Shown here in pieces: positions 41,796-50,879 of a stretch of DNA of 64,000 nt; the stretch's first letter is position 1; the number at the start of each line of letters is the position of its first letter. This stretch comes from JADJRH01 sp046351455 (lineage in GTDB: Bacteria > Myxococcota_A > Polyangia > Polyangiales > Polyangiaceae): the NCBI GenBank assembly GCA_046351455.1, contig JAXLYM010000004.1:372001-436000 (forward strand), given 5' to 3'. The translations under genes and the position numbers were made by a program. The notes beneath the pieces were generated by a model that saw nothing but the letters and a program-made list of their open reading frames with translations, ran no database searches and was not told the origin of the DNA.

Positions 41796-44700
41796 ATGGC
41801 CCCTTCTCGCTTCGCTTCGGTCCTGTTCAGCGCGGCCTTTGCAGTGGGGTGCGGCGGCGCCGACTCCGAGTCGTCCGGCTCCACGTCGACCGAGACGACC
41901 ACCTCGGGGACGACGTCCTCGACGTCCGGCACGACCACCTCGGACTCCACCTCCAGCAGCACCACCTCAAGCTCCACGTCCAGCACGACCGACACGACCC
42001 CGATCGGCGACAAGGACCTGTGCGCGGTGAAGGCGCAGGGTCCGTGGTCCCGGAAGATCCGCGGCGCGGGCGGCTCCGTCACGCTCAACGAGATCATGCT
42101 GGTTCCCAAGGGCGACGCGGCCCTCGAGTGGATCGAGATCGCCAATCCGATGGGGATCCGGATCGATCTGTCGGGCTTCCGGCTGGACGGCGACGTGAAG
42201 TTCACGTTCCCGGAGGGCACGTTCCTCCCCGAGCGCGGCTTCCTCGTCGTCGCGAAGGACGCGGCCGCCCTCAATCAATCGGTCGGGGCGGCGGTCGCCG
42301 TCGGATCGTATACAGGCACCCTCCCCGACGCGGGCGGCGCCGTGGAGCTGTGGAACAACGCGGGGCGACTCCTCGACACGATCGCTTATGCGAACACGGA
42401 CCCCTGGCCGGCGGCGCCCTTCGGATCCGGTGTGTCTCTCGCGAAGCGCGGTGTCGGATTGCCGAGCGAGCTCGCGGAGAGCTGGGCCCCGAGCGCGGGT
42501 GTCCGCGGGACCCCGGGCGCGGCGAATTTTCCGGTCGCCTCGGGATCGAATCCGGTGCTCTCGCTGGTGCCGGAGGGGGCCACCTGGAAATACCAGGCTT
42601 CGGGCGCGGCCCCCGCGGGGGATTGGACGAGCGTGGGCTACGACGACTCCTCGTGGAGCGCCGCGCCGGCCACGTTCTATGCTTCGGACGCGCCGCCGGC
42701 CAACGTGACCGTGACTGCCACGTTCTCCGCGGACAACTACTTTGCTCTCTACGTCGGCAAGGCGGACGGGACGAACCTCACGTACGTCGGGCGCGACTCC
42801 GTGGGCGACTGGACCTCGGCGGAGTCCTTTCCGATCCAGGTGGGGCCCGAAGACTATCTGTTCGTCGCGGCGTGGGAGGCGCCGGGCAATGACGGAGGGC
42901 CGCAGTCGCTGATCGGGCAAATCACGCTGCCGGACGGCGCGACCGTCCCCACGAGCCCCTCCACGTACGTGTGGACCAAGGGCCCTGTCAACGCGAGCCC
43001 CGGCGGCGCGCTGAACGATCCGCCGCCCTCCGTCGCGGCGCTCCAGGGCGTGATCGCCGGCGCCGATGCGAGCCAGTCGTGGACAGCCCCGCAGGCGGGA
43101 GCGGACAAATCCTCCGATCCGTGGGGATGGGCCCTGTCCGGCTCGTTCGCGCAAGGGACCGATTTCATCTGGGGGGACACCTTCAACAACGTGTCCGTCT
43201 CCAATTCGAGCAACACGTATCTCCTGTTCCGCTCGAAGGACCCTGTCATTCCGCCGAAGGGGCAGACGGAGCTCGCCCTCGGCCCCACCACCTATTATTT
43301 CCGGACCAAGCTCGATGTCCCGGCCGACGTCGACATCGTGCAGCCGTGGATGGACGCGCTGATCGACGATGGGGCCGTGTTCTACGTCAACGGCGCCGAG
43401 GTGGCGCGCCTCCGCATGCCGGGCGGCGCGGTGGACGAACAGACGCTCGCGTCCAGCGCAGTCGGCGAGGCCACGCCCACGAAAGGCATCCTCGTCGACA
43501 AGGCCTCTCTCCCTCCCGGCGACGGCGTCCTGGCGGTGGAGGTGCACCAGGCGGCCTTGAACGATCCGGACATGACGTTCGGCGCCACCCTGTCGTCCTC
43601 CGTGAGCGCCAAGGCTCCATCGAGCGCGTCGACGCCGATCGTATTCAACGAGGTCGCCGGCGCGAAATCGGCTTCGTTCTGGGTGGAGATCGCGAACCGC
43701 GGCGCCGCGGCGATGGACGTCGGAGGGTACGTGATCGCCTCCTCGGCGGGGGGCGAGGTCACGCTCCCGGCGCACTCCCTCGCTCCCGGAGAGCTGTGGC
43801 TCCTCACGATGGCCGATCTGGGGTTCGGCGCGGCGGCGGGTGATGGGGTGTTCCTCTATCCTCCGGATCAAGAGACGGTCCTGGACGCCGCGCGCGTGGA
43901 GGGCTTTCCGAAGGGCCGCAGCGAGGCGCACGGCGGCGAGTGGCGCTATCCGGACGAGGTGACTCCGGGCCAGCCGAACGTCTTCGTGGAGCACCCGGAC
44001 GTGATCGTCAATGAGCTCATGTACCACCCGGCGCCGATCGCCCTCCCGGACGGGTCGATCGCGAAATCGAAGCTGGAGTGGATCGAGCTGTTCAACCGCG
44101 GATCGCAGCCCGCGGACGTGAGCGGGTATCAGCTCGTGGACGCCGCCGAATTCGAGATCCCGCAAGGCACGGTGATCGCGCCGGACGGATACCTGGTGAT
44201 CACGGGCGATGTCGCGGCGATGAAGGCGGCCTATCCGTCCCTCGCGGCGGCCGGCCCGGACAAGCTGGTTGGAGGCCTTCAAGGCGGGTTCGCCGACTCC
44301 GGGGAGAACGTGGTGCTCCGCGACGCGTGCGCGAACACCGTGGACGTGCTCCCGTACAAGGACGGCGGGCGCTGGCCGGCCCTCGCGGACGGCGGCGGAT
44401 CCAGCCTGGAGCGGCGCGATCCGCGGGCCGACAGCCGCGCTCCGGAGGCGTGGGCCGCGAGCGACGAGGCCCCGAAGGCCGAGTGGCAGACGATCACGTA
44501 CCAGGGAGTCGCATTGCCCAGCTCCGTCGGGCCGGACGGGCAGTGGCAGGAGATCGTGCTGGGCCTCCTCGACCGCGGGGAGGTGCTCATCGACGATCTC
44601 AGCGTGATCCAGGATCCGGCGGGCGTGAAGAAGCAGCTCGTCTCGAAAGGCACCTTCGAGGGAGGCGCGCCGGCCTTCCGCATGCTCGGCAATCACCGCC

Positions 44701-46709
44701 ACAGCGAGGTGATCGTGGACCCGACCGACCCGGCCAATCACGTGCTGCGCCTCGTCGCGACGGGCCCGACCGAGCACATGCACAATCACCTGGAGCTCAC
44801 CCTCCCCGCCGGACAGACCCTCCAGAACGGCGCCACGTACCAGGTGTCGTTCCGCGCGCGGTGGGTGAGCGGCTCCAACAAGCTGAATACGCGCCTCTAC
44901 TTCAACCGGCTCGCGCGCACGACACCGCTGCCCATTCCGTCCGACGGCGGCACGCCCGGCGCCCCGAACAGCCGCGCGGAGGCCAACATCGGCCCCACGT
45001 ACGAGGATCTCCACCACTCCCCGACGGTGCCTCAGCCGTACGAGCCAGTGACGGTGTCGGTGCGGGCGGCCGATCCGGACGGCGTCGGCGGGCTCACTCT
45101 GTGGTACGCGACGGACGGAGGCGCGGCCCAGAGCGCGCCGATGACCGCGCAGGCCGATGGCCTGTATACAGGGCTCGTCCCCGGGGCCGGGGCCGGCTCC
45201 GTGGTGCAGCTCTACGTGACGGGGACGGACGCGAACGGCGCGGCTTCGAGCTTCCCTGCGGCGGGGCCGGCGTCGCGCGCGCTCTACCAGGTGGACGACG
45301 GAAAGGGCTCCTCCGGCGGGCTCCACGACGTGCGGATCGTGATGACGCCGGGCGACACGGACTGGCTGTTTCAATCGGTCAACCTGATGAGCAACGATCT
45401 GCTGGGCGCCACGGTGATCGACGACGATCGCGAGGCGCTGTACGACGTCGGGCTGCGGCTGAAGAGCAGCGAGCGGGGCCGGCCCGAGGCGGCGCGCGTG
45501 GGGTTCGCGCTCAAGTTCCAGCCCGATCACCCGTTCCGCGGCGTCTTCGGCGATCTGATGGTGGACCGGTCGGAGGGCATCGGCTTCGGGCAGCGAGAGC
45601 TGCTGATCAATCAAGTCATGAACCACGCCGGCACCGTGACCTCGCAGTACGACGATCTCGTCCACGTGATCCCGCCGCGCGCGGATCTCGTGGGATCGGC
45701 CCAGCTCCAGCTCGCGCGGTTCGGCGACCTGCTCCTGGACTTCCAGTTCGACAGCGGCGGCGACGGCGTCCTGTTTGAATACGAACTGATCTATTACCCC
45801 TTCACCACGGACGACGGGACGCCGCAGGGCTACAAACTGCCGCAGCCGGACAACGTCCTCGGCGTGCCGATCATGAGCCTCGGGGACGACGAGGAGGCCT
45901 ATCGATTGCCCTTCATCCTCAAGAACAACCGCTATCGGGACGACTACGAGGGGCTCATCGCGTTCGCGAAGGTCTTCGGCCAGAGCGGCGCCGCGTTCCA
46001 GGCGCAGGTGGGGAGCGTGATCGACGTCGACGAGTGGCTCCGGGCGTTCGCGTTCGGCACGCTGAGCGGCGCGATCGACAACTACTCTTCCGGCGCGCAG
46101 CACAACGGCAACTTCTATGTTCGGCCCTCCGACGGGCGCGTCCTTTATTTCCCGCACGATCTCGATTTCTATGGGGGCTCCCCCCAGAGCCCGATCGTGG
46201 CGAACAACGATCTCGCGAAGCTCATCGCCGATCCGGTGAACCTGCGGACCTATTACGGCCATCTCTACGACATCCTCACGACGTCGTACAACGCGACGTA
46301 CATGGCCCCTTGGTGCGATCACCTCGGCGCGCTCCTGCCTGCGCAGGACTTCGCGGCGCACCTGCAGTTCATCTCGGCGCGGCACGATTACGTGATGAGC
46401 CAGGCGCCGGACTCCGTGATGAGCGCCTTCCCGAAGGTCACGTTCCAGATCACGACGAACGGCGGGCAGCCGGTGAGCGTGGCGGCGCCCATGATCACGC
46501 TCGGCGGCCTCGGCTGGATTGACGTGCAGGAGGTCCGGCTCGGGGGCGCGAAGCTCCCGCTCACGTGGCAGAGCCAGACGGCGTGGCAAGCCCCGGTCAC
46601 GCTGAACTGCGGGGCCAACACGATCTCGCTCGACGCGCGCGACAGGCACGGAGCGTCCGTCGGCGGCGACACGATCACCGTGACGCGGACCGGCGCGGGC
46701 TGCCCCTGA
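41796..46709 (+). CDS. CotH-kinase and lamin-tail-domain lipoprotein
   Basis: 1637-residue predicted surface lipoprotein. The signal ends FAVGC (Cys about residue 19) and is followed by a 45-residue Ser/Thr linker. Three lamin-tail domains (LTD) are visible: about 92-200 (VTLNEIMLVPKGDAALEWIE), 613-715 (PIVFNEVAGAKSASFWVEI) and 735-880 (DVIVNELMYHP, LEWIELFNRG). Between the first two are galactose-binding-like halves with DDGAVFYVNGAEVAR. The C-terminal region (about 1175-1520) is a CotH-kinase-like domain (GVFGDLMVDRSEG, INQVMNHAG, and RVLYFPHDLDFYGG corresponding to the PxDLD metal site). CotH kinases phosphorylate extracellular proteins; LTD domains are common partners. The LTD/CotH combination is typical of large secreted myxobacterial and planctomycete proteins. 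The start lacks a Shine-Dalgarno and is probably leaderless. Confidence 0.85.
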   Translation: MAPSRFASVLFSAAFAVGCGGADSESSGSTSTETTTSGTTSSTSGTTTSDSTSSSTTSSSTSSTTDTTPIGDKDLCAVKAQGPWSRKIRGAGGSVTLNEIMLVPKGDAALEWIEIANPMGIRIDLSGFRLDGDVKFTFPEGTFLPERGFLVVAKDAAALNQSVGAAVAVGSYTGTLPDAGGAVELWNNAGRLLDTIAYANTDPWPAAPFGSGVSLAKRGVGLPSELAESWAPSAGVRGTPGAANFPVASGSNPVLSLVPEGATWKYQASGAAPAGDWTSVGYDDSSWSAAPATFYASDAPPANVTVTATFSADNYFALYVGKADGTNLTYVGRDSVGDWTSAESFPIQVGPEDYLFVAAWEAPGNDGGPQSLIGQITLPDGATVPTSPSTYVWTKGPVNASPGGALNDPPPSVAALQGVIAGADASQSWTAPQAGADKSSDPWGWALSGSFAQGTDFIWGDTFNNVSVSNSSNTYLLFRSKDPVIPPKGQTELALGPTTYYFRTKLDVPADVDIVQPWMDALIDDGAVFYVNGAEVARLRMPGGAVDEQTLASSAVGEATPTKGILVDKASLPPGDGVLAVEVHQAALNDPDMTFGATLSSSVSAKAPSSASTPIVFNEVAGAKSASFWVEIANRGAAAMDVGGYVIASSAGGEVTLPAHSLAPGELWLLTMADLGFGAAAGDGVFLYPPDQETVLDAARVEGFPKGRSEAHGGEWRYPDEVTPGQPNVFVEHPDVIVNELMYHPAPIALPDGSIAKSKLEWIELFNRGSQPADVSGYQLVDAAEFEIPQGTVIAPDGYLVITGDVAAMKAAYPSLAAAGPDKLVGGLQGGFADSGENVVLRDACANTVDVLPYKDGGRWPALADGGGSSLERRDPRADSRAPEAWAASDEAPKAEWQTITYQGVALPSSVGPDGQWQEIVLGLLDRGEVLIDDLSVIQDPAGVKKQLVSKGTFEGGAPAFRMLGNHRHSEVIVDPTDPANHVLRLVATGPTEHMHNHLELTLPAGQTLQNGATYQVSFRARWVSGSNKLNTRLYFNRLARTTPLPIPSDGGTPGAPNSRAEANIGPTYEDLHHSPTVPQPYEPVTVSVRAADPDGVGGLTLWYATDGGAAQSAPMTAQADGLYTGLVPGAGAGSVVQLYVTGTDANGAASSFPAAGPASRALYQVDDGKGSSGGLHDVRIVMTPGDTDWLFQSVNLMSNDLLGATVIDDDREALYDVGLRLKSSERGRPEAARVGFALKFQPDHPFRGVFGDLMVDRSEGIGFGQRELLINQVMNHAGTVTSQYDDLVHVIPPRADLVGSAQLQLARFGDLLLDFQFDSGGDGVLFEYELIYYPFTTDDGTPQGYKLPQPDNVLGVPIMSLGDDEEAYRLPFILKNNRYRDDYEGLIAFAKVFGQSGAAFQAQVGSVIDVDEWLRAFAFGTLSGAIDNYSSGAQHNGNFYVRPSDGRVLYFPHDLDFYGGSPQSPIVANNDLAKLIADPVNLRTYYGHLYDILTTSYNATYMAPWCDHLGALLPAQDFAAHLQFISARHDYVMSQAPDSVMSAFPKVTFQITTNGGQPVSVAAPMITLGGLGWIDVQEVRLGGAKLPLTWQSQTAWQAPVTLNCGANTISLDARDRHGASVGGDTITVTRTGAGCP

Positions 46710-46822
46710 GGCTCCTTCGCGCACACCACCTCCAGACTCGCGTGCTCCCCTTGCCGTGCTGGCGTTTTCGTGCGACTGTTCATGGGGAGGCGAGCACGGG
46801 AGTCCGGGAGATCGTCCCGCGG

Positions 46823-46861
46823 ACGGTCACCGCACGGTCGTTGTACGGTCTTCGTACGGCA
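46823..46861 (+). promoter_or_regulatory. Four ACGG direct repeats with 11-bp phasing
   Basis: ACGGTC, ACGGTC, ACGGTC and ACGGCA begin at 46823, 46834, 46845 and 46856, exactly 11 nt apart. They lie about 80 nt upstream of the small lipoprotein ATG. Helically phased short direct repeats are typical operators for OmpR/SARP-type regulators; no such regulator is adjacent. The rest of 46710-46937 shows no gene. Confidence 0.5.
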
Positions 46862-46937
46862 GAGTCCGCGCGGGGGGAGGCCCCGTGTCTCGTCGGGCGA
46901 CGAGAAAGGCAATGAAACCAGTCAAGGGGGCGGTGCC

Positions 46938-47522
46938 ATGCGCGCATTCGATCGGCGATCCATTCTCTCTCTCTTCTCGTTGACGCTCGCCGGCGTGGCC
47001 CTCGCGGGCCTCGGGTGCGCTGCGGGGACGACCGCGGAGAGCGACGACAACGACTCGGACGGGGCGCAGGTGGGGACTGCCCGACTGGCGATCAGCGAAG
47101 GCTGGACGCCGTACACGTCGGAGGAGTACGCGCCGATCGGCTGTGACAGCGGGTCGGGGATGACGAGCTTCCAGTGCAAGGGCTCTTACTGCGACAACAT
47201 CCGCGCGTATTGCAGCTCCACCGGAGGCACGGTCGGCTCCTCGTACTGGACGGCTCCGTTCTCCGAAGAAGGCAGCGCCAACGCCGTCTGCGGCGGCGGA
47301 TACTGGGTGACGGGAATGGCCTGCACCGGCCGGTACTGTGACAACGTCTCCCTCCAGTGCACGGCGCTCGGCGGCCTCAGCGAGCACAACTGTTACTGGA
47401 CAGGCTGGGTGTCCGAGGAGAACGGCGGCACGCTGAGCTTCGGCAGCGGCTATTTCATGCGCGGCGCGAGGTGCAGCGGCCGCTACTGCGACAACATGTC
47501 GTTCTTCGTCTGCCAGCGGTGA
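46938..47522 (+). CDS. Small Cys-repeat lipoprotein with CxGxYCDN motifs
   Basis: 194-residue predicted lipoprotein. After a signal ending LAGLGC (Cys about residue 27) and an acidic spacer, the mature chain consists of three modules of about 50 residues. Each is built around C-x-G-x-Y-C-D-N: FQCKGSYCDNIRAYC, MACTGRYCDNVSLQC and ARCSGRYCDNMSFFVC, followed in the first two by a Trp-containing strand (YWTAPFSEE, YWTGWVSEE). The repeated Cys, Tyr and Asn suggest a small disulfide-bonded lectin-like or inhibitor-like fold; no named family is claimed. AAGGGGG lies 8 nt before ATG 46938. Four phased ACGG repeats lie about 80 nt upstream. It follows the CotH/LTD gene and may be co-regulated with it. 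Confidence 0.7.
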   Translation: MRAFDRRSILSLFSLTLAGVALAGLGCAAGTTAESDDNDSDGAQVGTARLAISEGWTPYTSEEYAPIGCDSGSGMTSFQCKGSYCDNIRAYCSSTGGTVGSSYWTAPFSEEGSANAVCGGGYWVTGMACTGRYCDNVSLQCTALGGLSEHNCYWTGWVSEENGGTLSFGSGYFMRGARCSGRYCDNMSFFVCQR

Positions 47523-47556
47523 CGTGGAACGGTGACGGCGCGACTGACAGTCTCGC

Positions 47557-48030
47557 TCAGGGGCCTTCGTGGACGCCGAGGGCCAGATCGACGGCTCTTC
47601 GGAGCTCGACGGGGTGCGCCGTGGTTGGGTCGTGCTCGGCGAGCCAATGAATGGCCTCGTCCACCGTGGCGAACGTCTTCACGGGGGCCGACTTGCGGGC
47701 GAGGAGCGCCATGCCCGAGGAGATGCTGCGGATCACCGACGCGCGGAAACCCTCTCCCTCGATGACCGATAAGATCATCTTGGTGTACGGGGCTGTCTTC
47801 GACATCGACTCCGCCATCGCCGCGCGCGCCGCGTCGTCCGGGAGGCCGATGCCGTCCGCGATGACGACGAAGATGTAGACCGGCCTGCCTCGCTCCGTGA
47901 AGAGCTCCTTCACGAATGGCATCATCCGCGCCGCGGACGCGACCGTGGGCGGGCTCCGCCAGACGACGATGGCCGTGTCACCGCTCGTGACGAAACGGTG
48001 ACCCCCTTCGTCGACCACGATTCGAGACAT
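47557..48030 (-). CDS. SpoIIAA-like STAS-fold protein
   Basis: 157-residue soluble protein of the SpoIIAA/STAS-like type common in myxobacteria, where it often occurs in many copies. The fold is visible as TAIVVWRSPPT, helix AARMMPFVKELFTERG, strand RPVYIFVVIADGIGL, a helix, then KMILSVIEGEGFRASVIRSI. The C-terminal helix contains a DEAIHWLAEHD motif. A role as an anti-anti-sigma-like or other regulatory module is a family guess. ATG 48030 is the first start; no clear Shine-Dalgarno. It lies downstream of purH on the same strand with 31 nt between stop and start, so it may be read through from purH. The plus-strand small lipoprotein ends 34 nt away, convergently. Confidence 0.75.
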   Translation of the reverse strand: MSRIVVDEGGHRFVTSGDTAIVVWRSPPTVASAARMMPFVKELFTERGRPVYIFVVIADGIGLPDDAARAAMAESMSKTAPYTKMILSVIEGEGFRASVIRSISSGMALLARKSAPVKTFATVDEAIHWLAEHDPTTAHPVELRRAVDLALGVHEGP

Positions 48031-48061
48031 GGGCCTCAGATTACCACGAGTGGACAGGCCC

Positions 48062-49639
48062 TCAGTGGCGGAAGTGGCGCACCTTCGTGAAGATCATCGC
48101 GATGCCCGCCTTGTCGGCCGCCGCGATCGCGTCCGCGTCCTTCACGCTGCCTCCAGGCTGCGCGATCGCCGTGATGCCGTGCTCCGCCGCCACCTCGATG
48201 CCGTCCGGGAAGGGGAAGAAGGCGTCCGACGCGAGGACGGAGCCCTTCGCGCGATCTCCAGCCTTTCCGCAGGCGATCCGCACGCTGTCCACGCGCGACA
48301 TCTGGCCCGCTCCGACGCCCGCGGTCGTCTGTCCGTTCACCAGGACAATGGCGTTCGACTTGACGTGTTTGCACACGCGCCAGGCGATTTCGAGGCTCTC
48401 CAGCTCCTCGGGCGTGGGCGCGCGCTTCGTCACGCTCGCCGCCTGATGCGCGCTCACCTCGGCTCCGGCCGTGGCGTCGCGATCCTGGACCAACAAGCCA
48501 CCTTCGACTCGCTTGAACACGAGCTGATGGAAGGAGGCCGGGAGCCACGCGCCCGTCGCGAGGAGACGCAGCTTCTCCTTCTTTCGAAGCAGATCCAGCG
48601 CATGCGGGGAGTACGACGGGGCCACGATGCACTCGAGGAACGTCTCGGCCAGGACCTTCGCGGTGTCCTCGTCGACGTGGCGATTCAAGGCCACGATCCC
48701 GCCGAACGCGCTCACCGGATCCGCCGCGCGCGCGTTGCGATAAGCCGCCGCGAGATCCGCCGCCACCGCGACGCCGCAGGGGTTCGTGTGCTTCACCACC
48801 ACGGCCGCGGGCGCCTCGAACTCGCGCACCGCCTCCAGCGCGGCGTCGAGGTCGACGAGGTTGTTGAACGAGAGCTCCTTGCCGCCCGCGCCCACCGACT
48901 CGGCCAGCGCGAGGGCGCCCGGCTTGGCGCTGCGGTCGCGGTAAAACGCGGCGCTCTGGTGCGGGTTCTCCCCGTAACGAAGGGGGTACGCGCGCTCGAA
49001 CGAGAGGGTCAGATACGTCGGATACGGGTCCCGCTCCTCGCCGCGCTCTTCGCCGAGGCGGTCCTTCAAGGACGAGACGTACTCGGCGATCTTGCCGTCG
49101 TAAGCGCTGGTGTGCGCGAACACCTTCGCCGCGAGCTTGCGCCGGAGCGAGAGAGGCACTTCGCCGCCCGCCTCGATCGCGTGGAGCACGTCGCTGTAGT
49201 CGTCCGGGTCGCACACGACAGTGACACGCTGGTAGTTCTTCGCGGCGCTGCGGAGCATCGACGGGCCGCCGATGTCGATGTTCTCGATGATCTCGTCGTG
49301 CGTGGCGCCCTCTTTCGCGAGCGTCTCCTCGAAGGGGTAGAGGTTGACGACGACGAGGTCGATGCGCTTGCCGCCGATCTTCTCGAGGTCGGCGTCGTCG
49401 CGGTCGCCGCGCATCAGGATGCCGCCGTGGACGCGCGGATGAAGCGTCTTCACGCGTCCGTCCATCACCTCGGGGGAGCCGGCGTAGTCCTCCACCTTCA
49501 CGACGGGGACGCCCGCCGCGACGAGCGCGCGCGCGGTGCCGCCGGTGGAGAGGATCTCGATTCCCTTTGCGGAGAGGGCTTTCGCGAAGTCGACGAGGTT
49601 CGTCTTGTCGGAGACCGAGAGGAGGGCGCGGGTGATCAC
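48062..49639 (-). CDS. purH: Bifunctional AICAR transformylase / IMP cyclohydrolase
   Basis: 525-residue enzyme for the last two steps of purine synthesis, formylating AICAR and cyclising FAICAR to IMP. Residues 1-150 are the MGS-like cyclohydrolase domain (STGGTARALVAAGVPV, DGRVKTLHPRVHGGIL, NLYPFE). The transformylase part shows RYGENPHQSAAFY, NNLVDLDAALEAV, KHTNPCGVA and SAFGGIVA, with catalytic Lys-His intact. GTG 49639 is the only start before the conserved N-terminus. It lacks a Shine-Dalgarno; a TATAGA hexamer lies 7 nt upstream, so a leaderless mRNA is likely. The apbE gene lies upstream on the same strand, 56 nt away. Confidence 0.97.
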   Translation of the reverse strand: MITRALLSVSDKTNLVDFAKALSAKGIEILSTGGTARALVAAGVPVVKVEDYAGSPEVMDGRVKTLHPRVHGGILMRGDRDDADLEKIGGKRIDLVVVNLYPFEETLAKEGATHDEIIENIDIGGPSMLRSAAKNYQRVTVVCDPDDYSDVLHAIEAGGEVPLSLRRKLAAKVFAHTSAYDGKIAEYVSSLKDRLGEERGEERDPYPTYLTLSFERAYPLRYGENPHQSAAFYRDRSAKPGALALAESVGAGGKELSFNNLVDLDAALEAVREFEAPAAVVVKHTNPCGVAVAADLAAAYRNARAADPVSAFGGIVALNRHVDEDTAKVLAETFLECIVAPSYSPHALDLLRKKEKLRLLATGAWLPASFHQLVFKRVEGGLLVQDRDATAGAEVSAHQAASVTKRAPTPEELESLEIAWRVCKHVKSNAIVLVNGQTTAGVGAGQMSRVDSVRIACGKAGDRAKGSVLASDAFFPFPDGIEVAAEHGITAIAQPGGSVKDADAIAAADKAGIAMIFTKVRHFRH

Positions 49640-49646
49640 GCGCGCC

Positions 49647-49652
49647 TCTATA
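49647..49652 (-). promoter_or_regulatory. Candidate -10 hexamer for purH, leaderless
   Basis: Reverse-strand TATAGA ends 7 nt before the purH GTG, placing transcription start at the start codon. No Shine-Dalgarno is present and no -35 was confirmed. Confidence 0.45.
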
Positions 49653-49695
49653 CTACGAAGACGCGCGGCGGCACGGTCGATGTTGCAGAATGCGC

Positions 49696-50832
49696 TCAGA
49701 TGCCGTCGGTCGGCTCGCGGAGGATCTTCACTTTGCCGTCCAGCCGCTTGGAGATCCACACCTTGTTCTTGGCGTCCACGATCACACACCCCGCGCCGGG
49801 GATCGACTCCACCAGATCGAGGCCTTTCTCCGGCCCCAAGATGAAGATCGCGTCGTCGATGGCGTCCGCCGTGAATGCGTCCTTCGCCCAGACTGTCACG
49901 CTCCGACTCGCGGTCGCCGGATATCCGGTCCTCGGATCGATGATGTGGTGATAGCGCTTTCCGTCTTTGATGAACGTGCGCTCGTAATCGCCGGCCGTGG
50001 AGAAGGCGTGATCTTCCACCTCCAGCAAGGCGAAGTAATCGGTGGGGCCTTTCCCGCGGGGGTCGCGGATACCCACCTTGAACTTCGATCCATCCGGCTT
50101 GTCGCCGCGCACGAACAGGTCACCTCCGGCCTGCGCGAAGAAGCCTTTCAAGCCCTCCGCCTCCAGCACGCGCGACGCGGCGTCGATCGCGTAGCCCTTC
50201 GCGATGCCGCCGAGGTTCATGCGCATGCCCTCTCTCTTGATGCGCACGGTGCTGGCCTTCGGGTCGATCTCGATCTGGCGGTAATCGATGAGCTTGCGAG
50301 CCGCGTCGATCTTGTCCTTCGGCGGGATCGTGGCCTCCGCGCCCTCGTCGAACTTCCAGAGGCCCTTCATCGCCTCGAAGGTGATGTCGAAGACGCCGCC
50401 GGACTCCTTGCCGATCCACAGGCTCTTGTCGATGACGGCGAACGTCTCCGAGCCTACTTTCACCGAGGATTTGCCTGCGGCCTTGTTGATCTTGGAGACC
50501 TCGCTGTCCTCGCTCCACGTCGTCATCAGCGCCTGCAAGCGGCGGATCTCGTCGAGCGCCTTCTGCAGCTTCGGGCGGATCTCTTCTTCGCCCATCGTCT
50601 CGGTGGTGAAGGTCGCGATCGTGACGGTGGTGCCCATCGCGTGGTCGTCGAGGGCGATGCGCTTCGGCGAGAACGGGGCCTTCGCGGTCGTCGTCGCGGT
50701 CGCGCCGGCGGCGGTCGCCGTCGCGGAAGAGGCTGGTTTTGCCGGCTCTCTGGAGGGGATCGGCTCCGGCGGCGCGTCAGAGCACGCGGGCACGAGGAGG
50801 GCGAGCGTCAGGGCACCAAGGAGGCGGCGCAT
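49696..50832 (-). CDS. apbE: FAD:protein FMN transferase lipoprotein
   Basis: 378-residue ApbE-family enzyme that covalently attaches FMN to Thr of target flavoproteins (Rnf/Nqr or FMN-binding proteins) on the outer face of the membrane. A lipoprotein signal ends LVPAC (Cys about residue 17), followed by an Ala/Thr linker. Family motifs include DDHAMGTTVTIATF, SEVSKINKAAG, MNLGGIAKGYAID, AQAGGDLFVRG, FSTAGDYERTF and HHIIDPRTGYPA; metal and FAD-contact residues are intact. No flavinylation target is encoded nearby, so its client is elsewhere. ATG 50832 starts 47 bp from the divergent M20 gene. It is transcribed toward purH with a 56-nt gap. Confidence 0.95.
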   Translation of the reverse strand: MRRLLGALTLALLVPACSDAPPEPIPSREPAKPASSATATAAGATATTTAKAPFSPKRIALDDHAMGTTVTIATFTTETMGEEEIRPKLQKALDEIRRLQALMTTWSEDSEVSKINKAAGKSSVKVGSETFAVIDKSLWIGKESGGVFDITFEAMKGLWKFDEGAEATIPPKDKIDAARKLIDYRQIEIDPKASTVRIKREGMRMNLGGIAKGYAIDAASRVLEAEGLKGFFAQAGGDLFVRGDKPDGSKFKVGIRDPRGKGPTDYFALLEVEDHAFSTAGDYERTFIKDGKRYHHIIDPRTGYPATASRSVTVWAKDAFTADAIDDAIFILGPEKGLDLVESIPGAGCVIVDAKNKVWISKRLDGKVKILREPTDGI

Positions 50833-50863
50833 GCGACGCTCTTACCATGCGCGGCGATCGGAC

Positions 50864-50869
50864 TACTAT
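50864..50869 (+). promoter_or_regulatory. Candidate -10 hexamer upstream of M20 gene
   Basis: TACTAT ends 10 nt before ATG 50880 in the 47-bp divergent spacer. It favours 50880 over the in-frame ATGs at 50847 and 50868, which would lie upstream of, or inside, the hexamer. Confidence 0.35.
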
Positions 50870-50879
50870 GCCGGGCCCG

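Noticed and set aside
27033..46709. The muramidase/M15 cluster as a prophage
   Set aside because: No integrase, capsid, portal, terminase, tail tube or attachment repeats were recognised, and base composition matches the flanks.
41967..46724. A 1585-codon minus-strand frame opposite the CotH/LTD gene
   Set aside because: It is the antisense shadow of a gene with recognisable LTD and CotH domains and shows repeated His/Arg/Asp composition without motifs.
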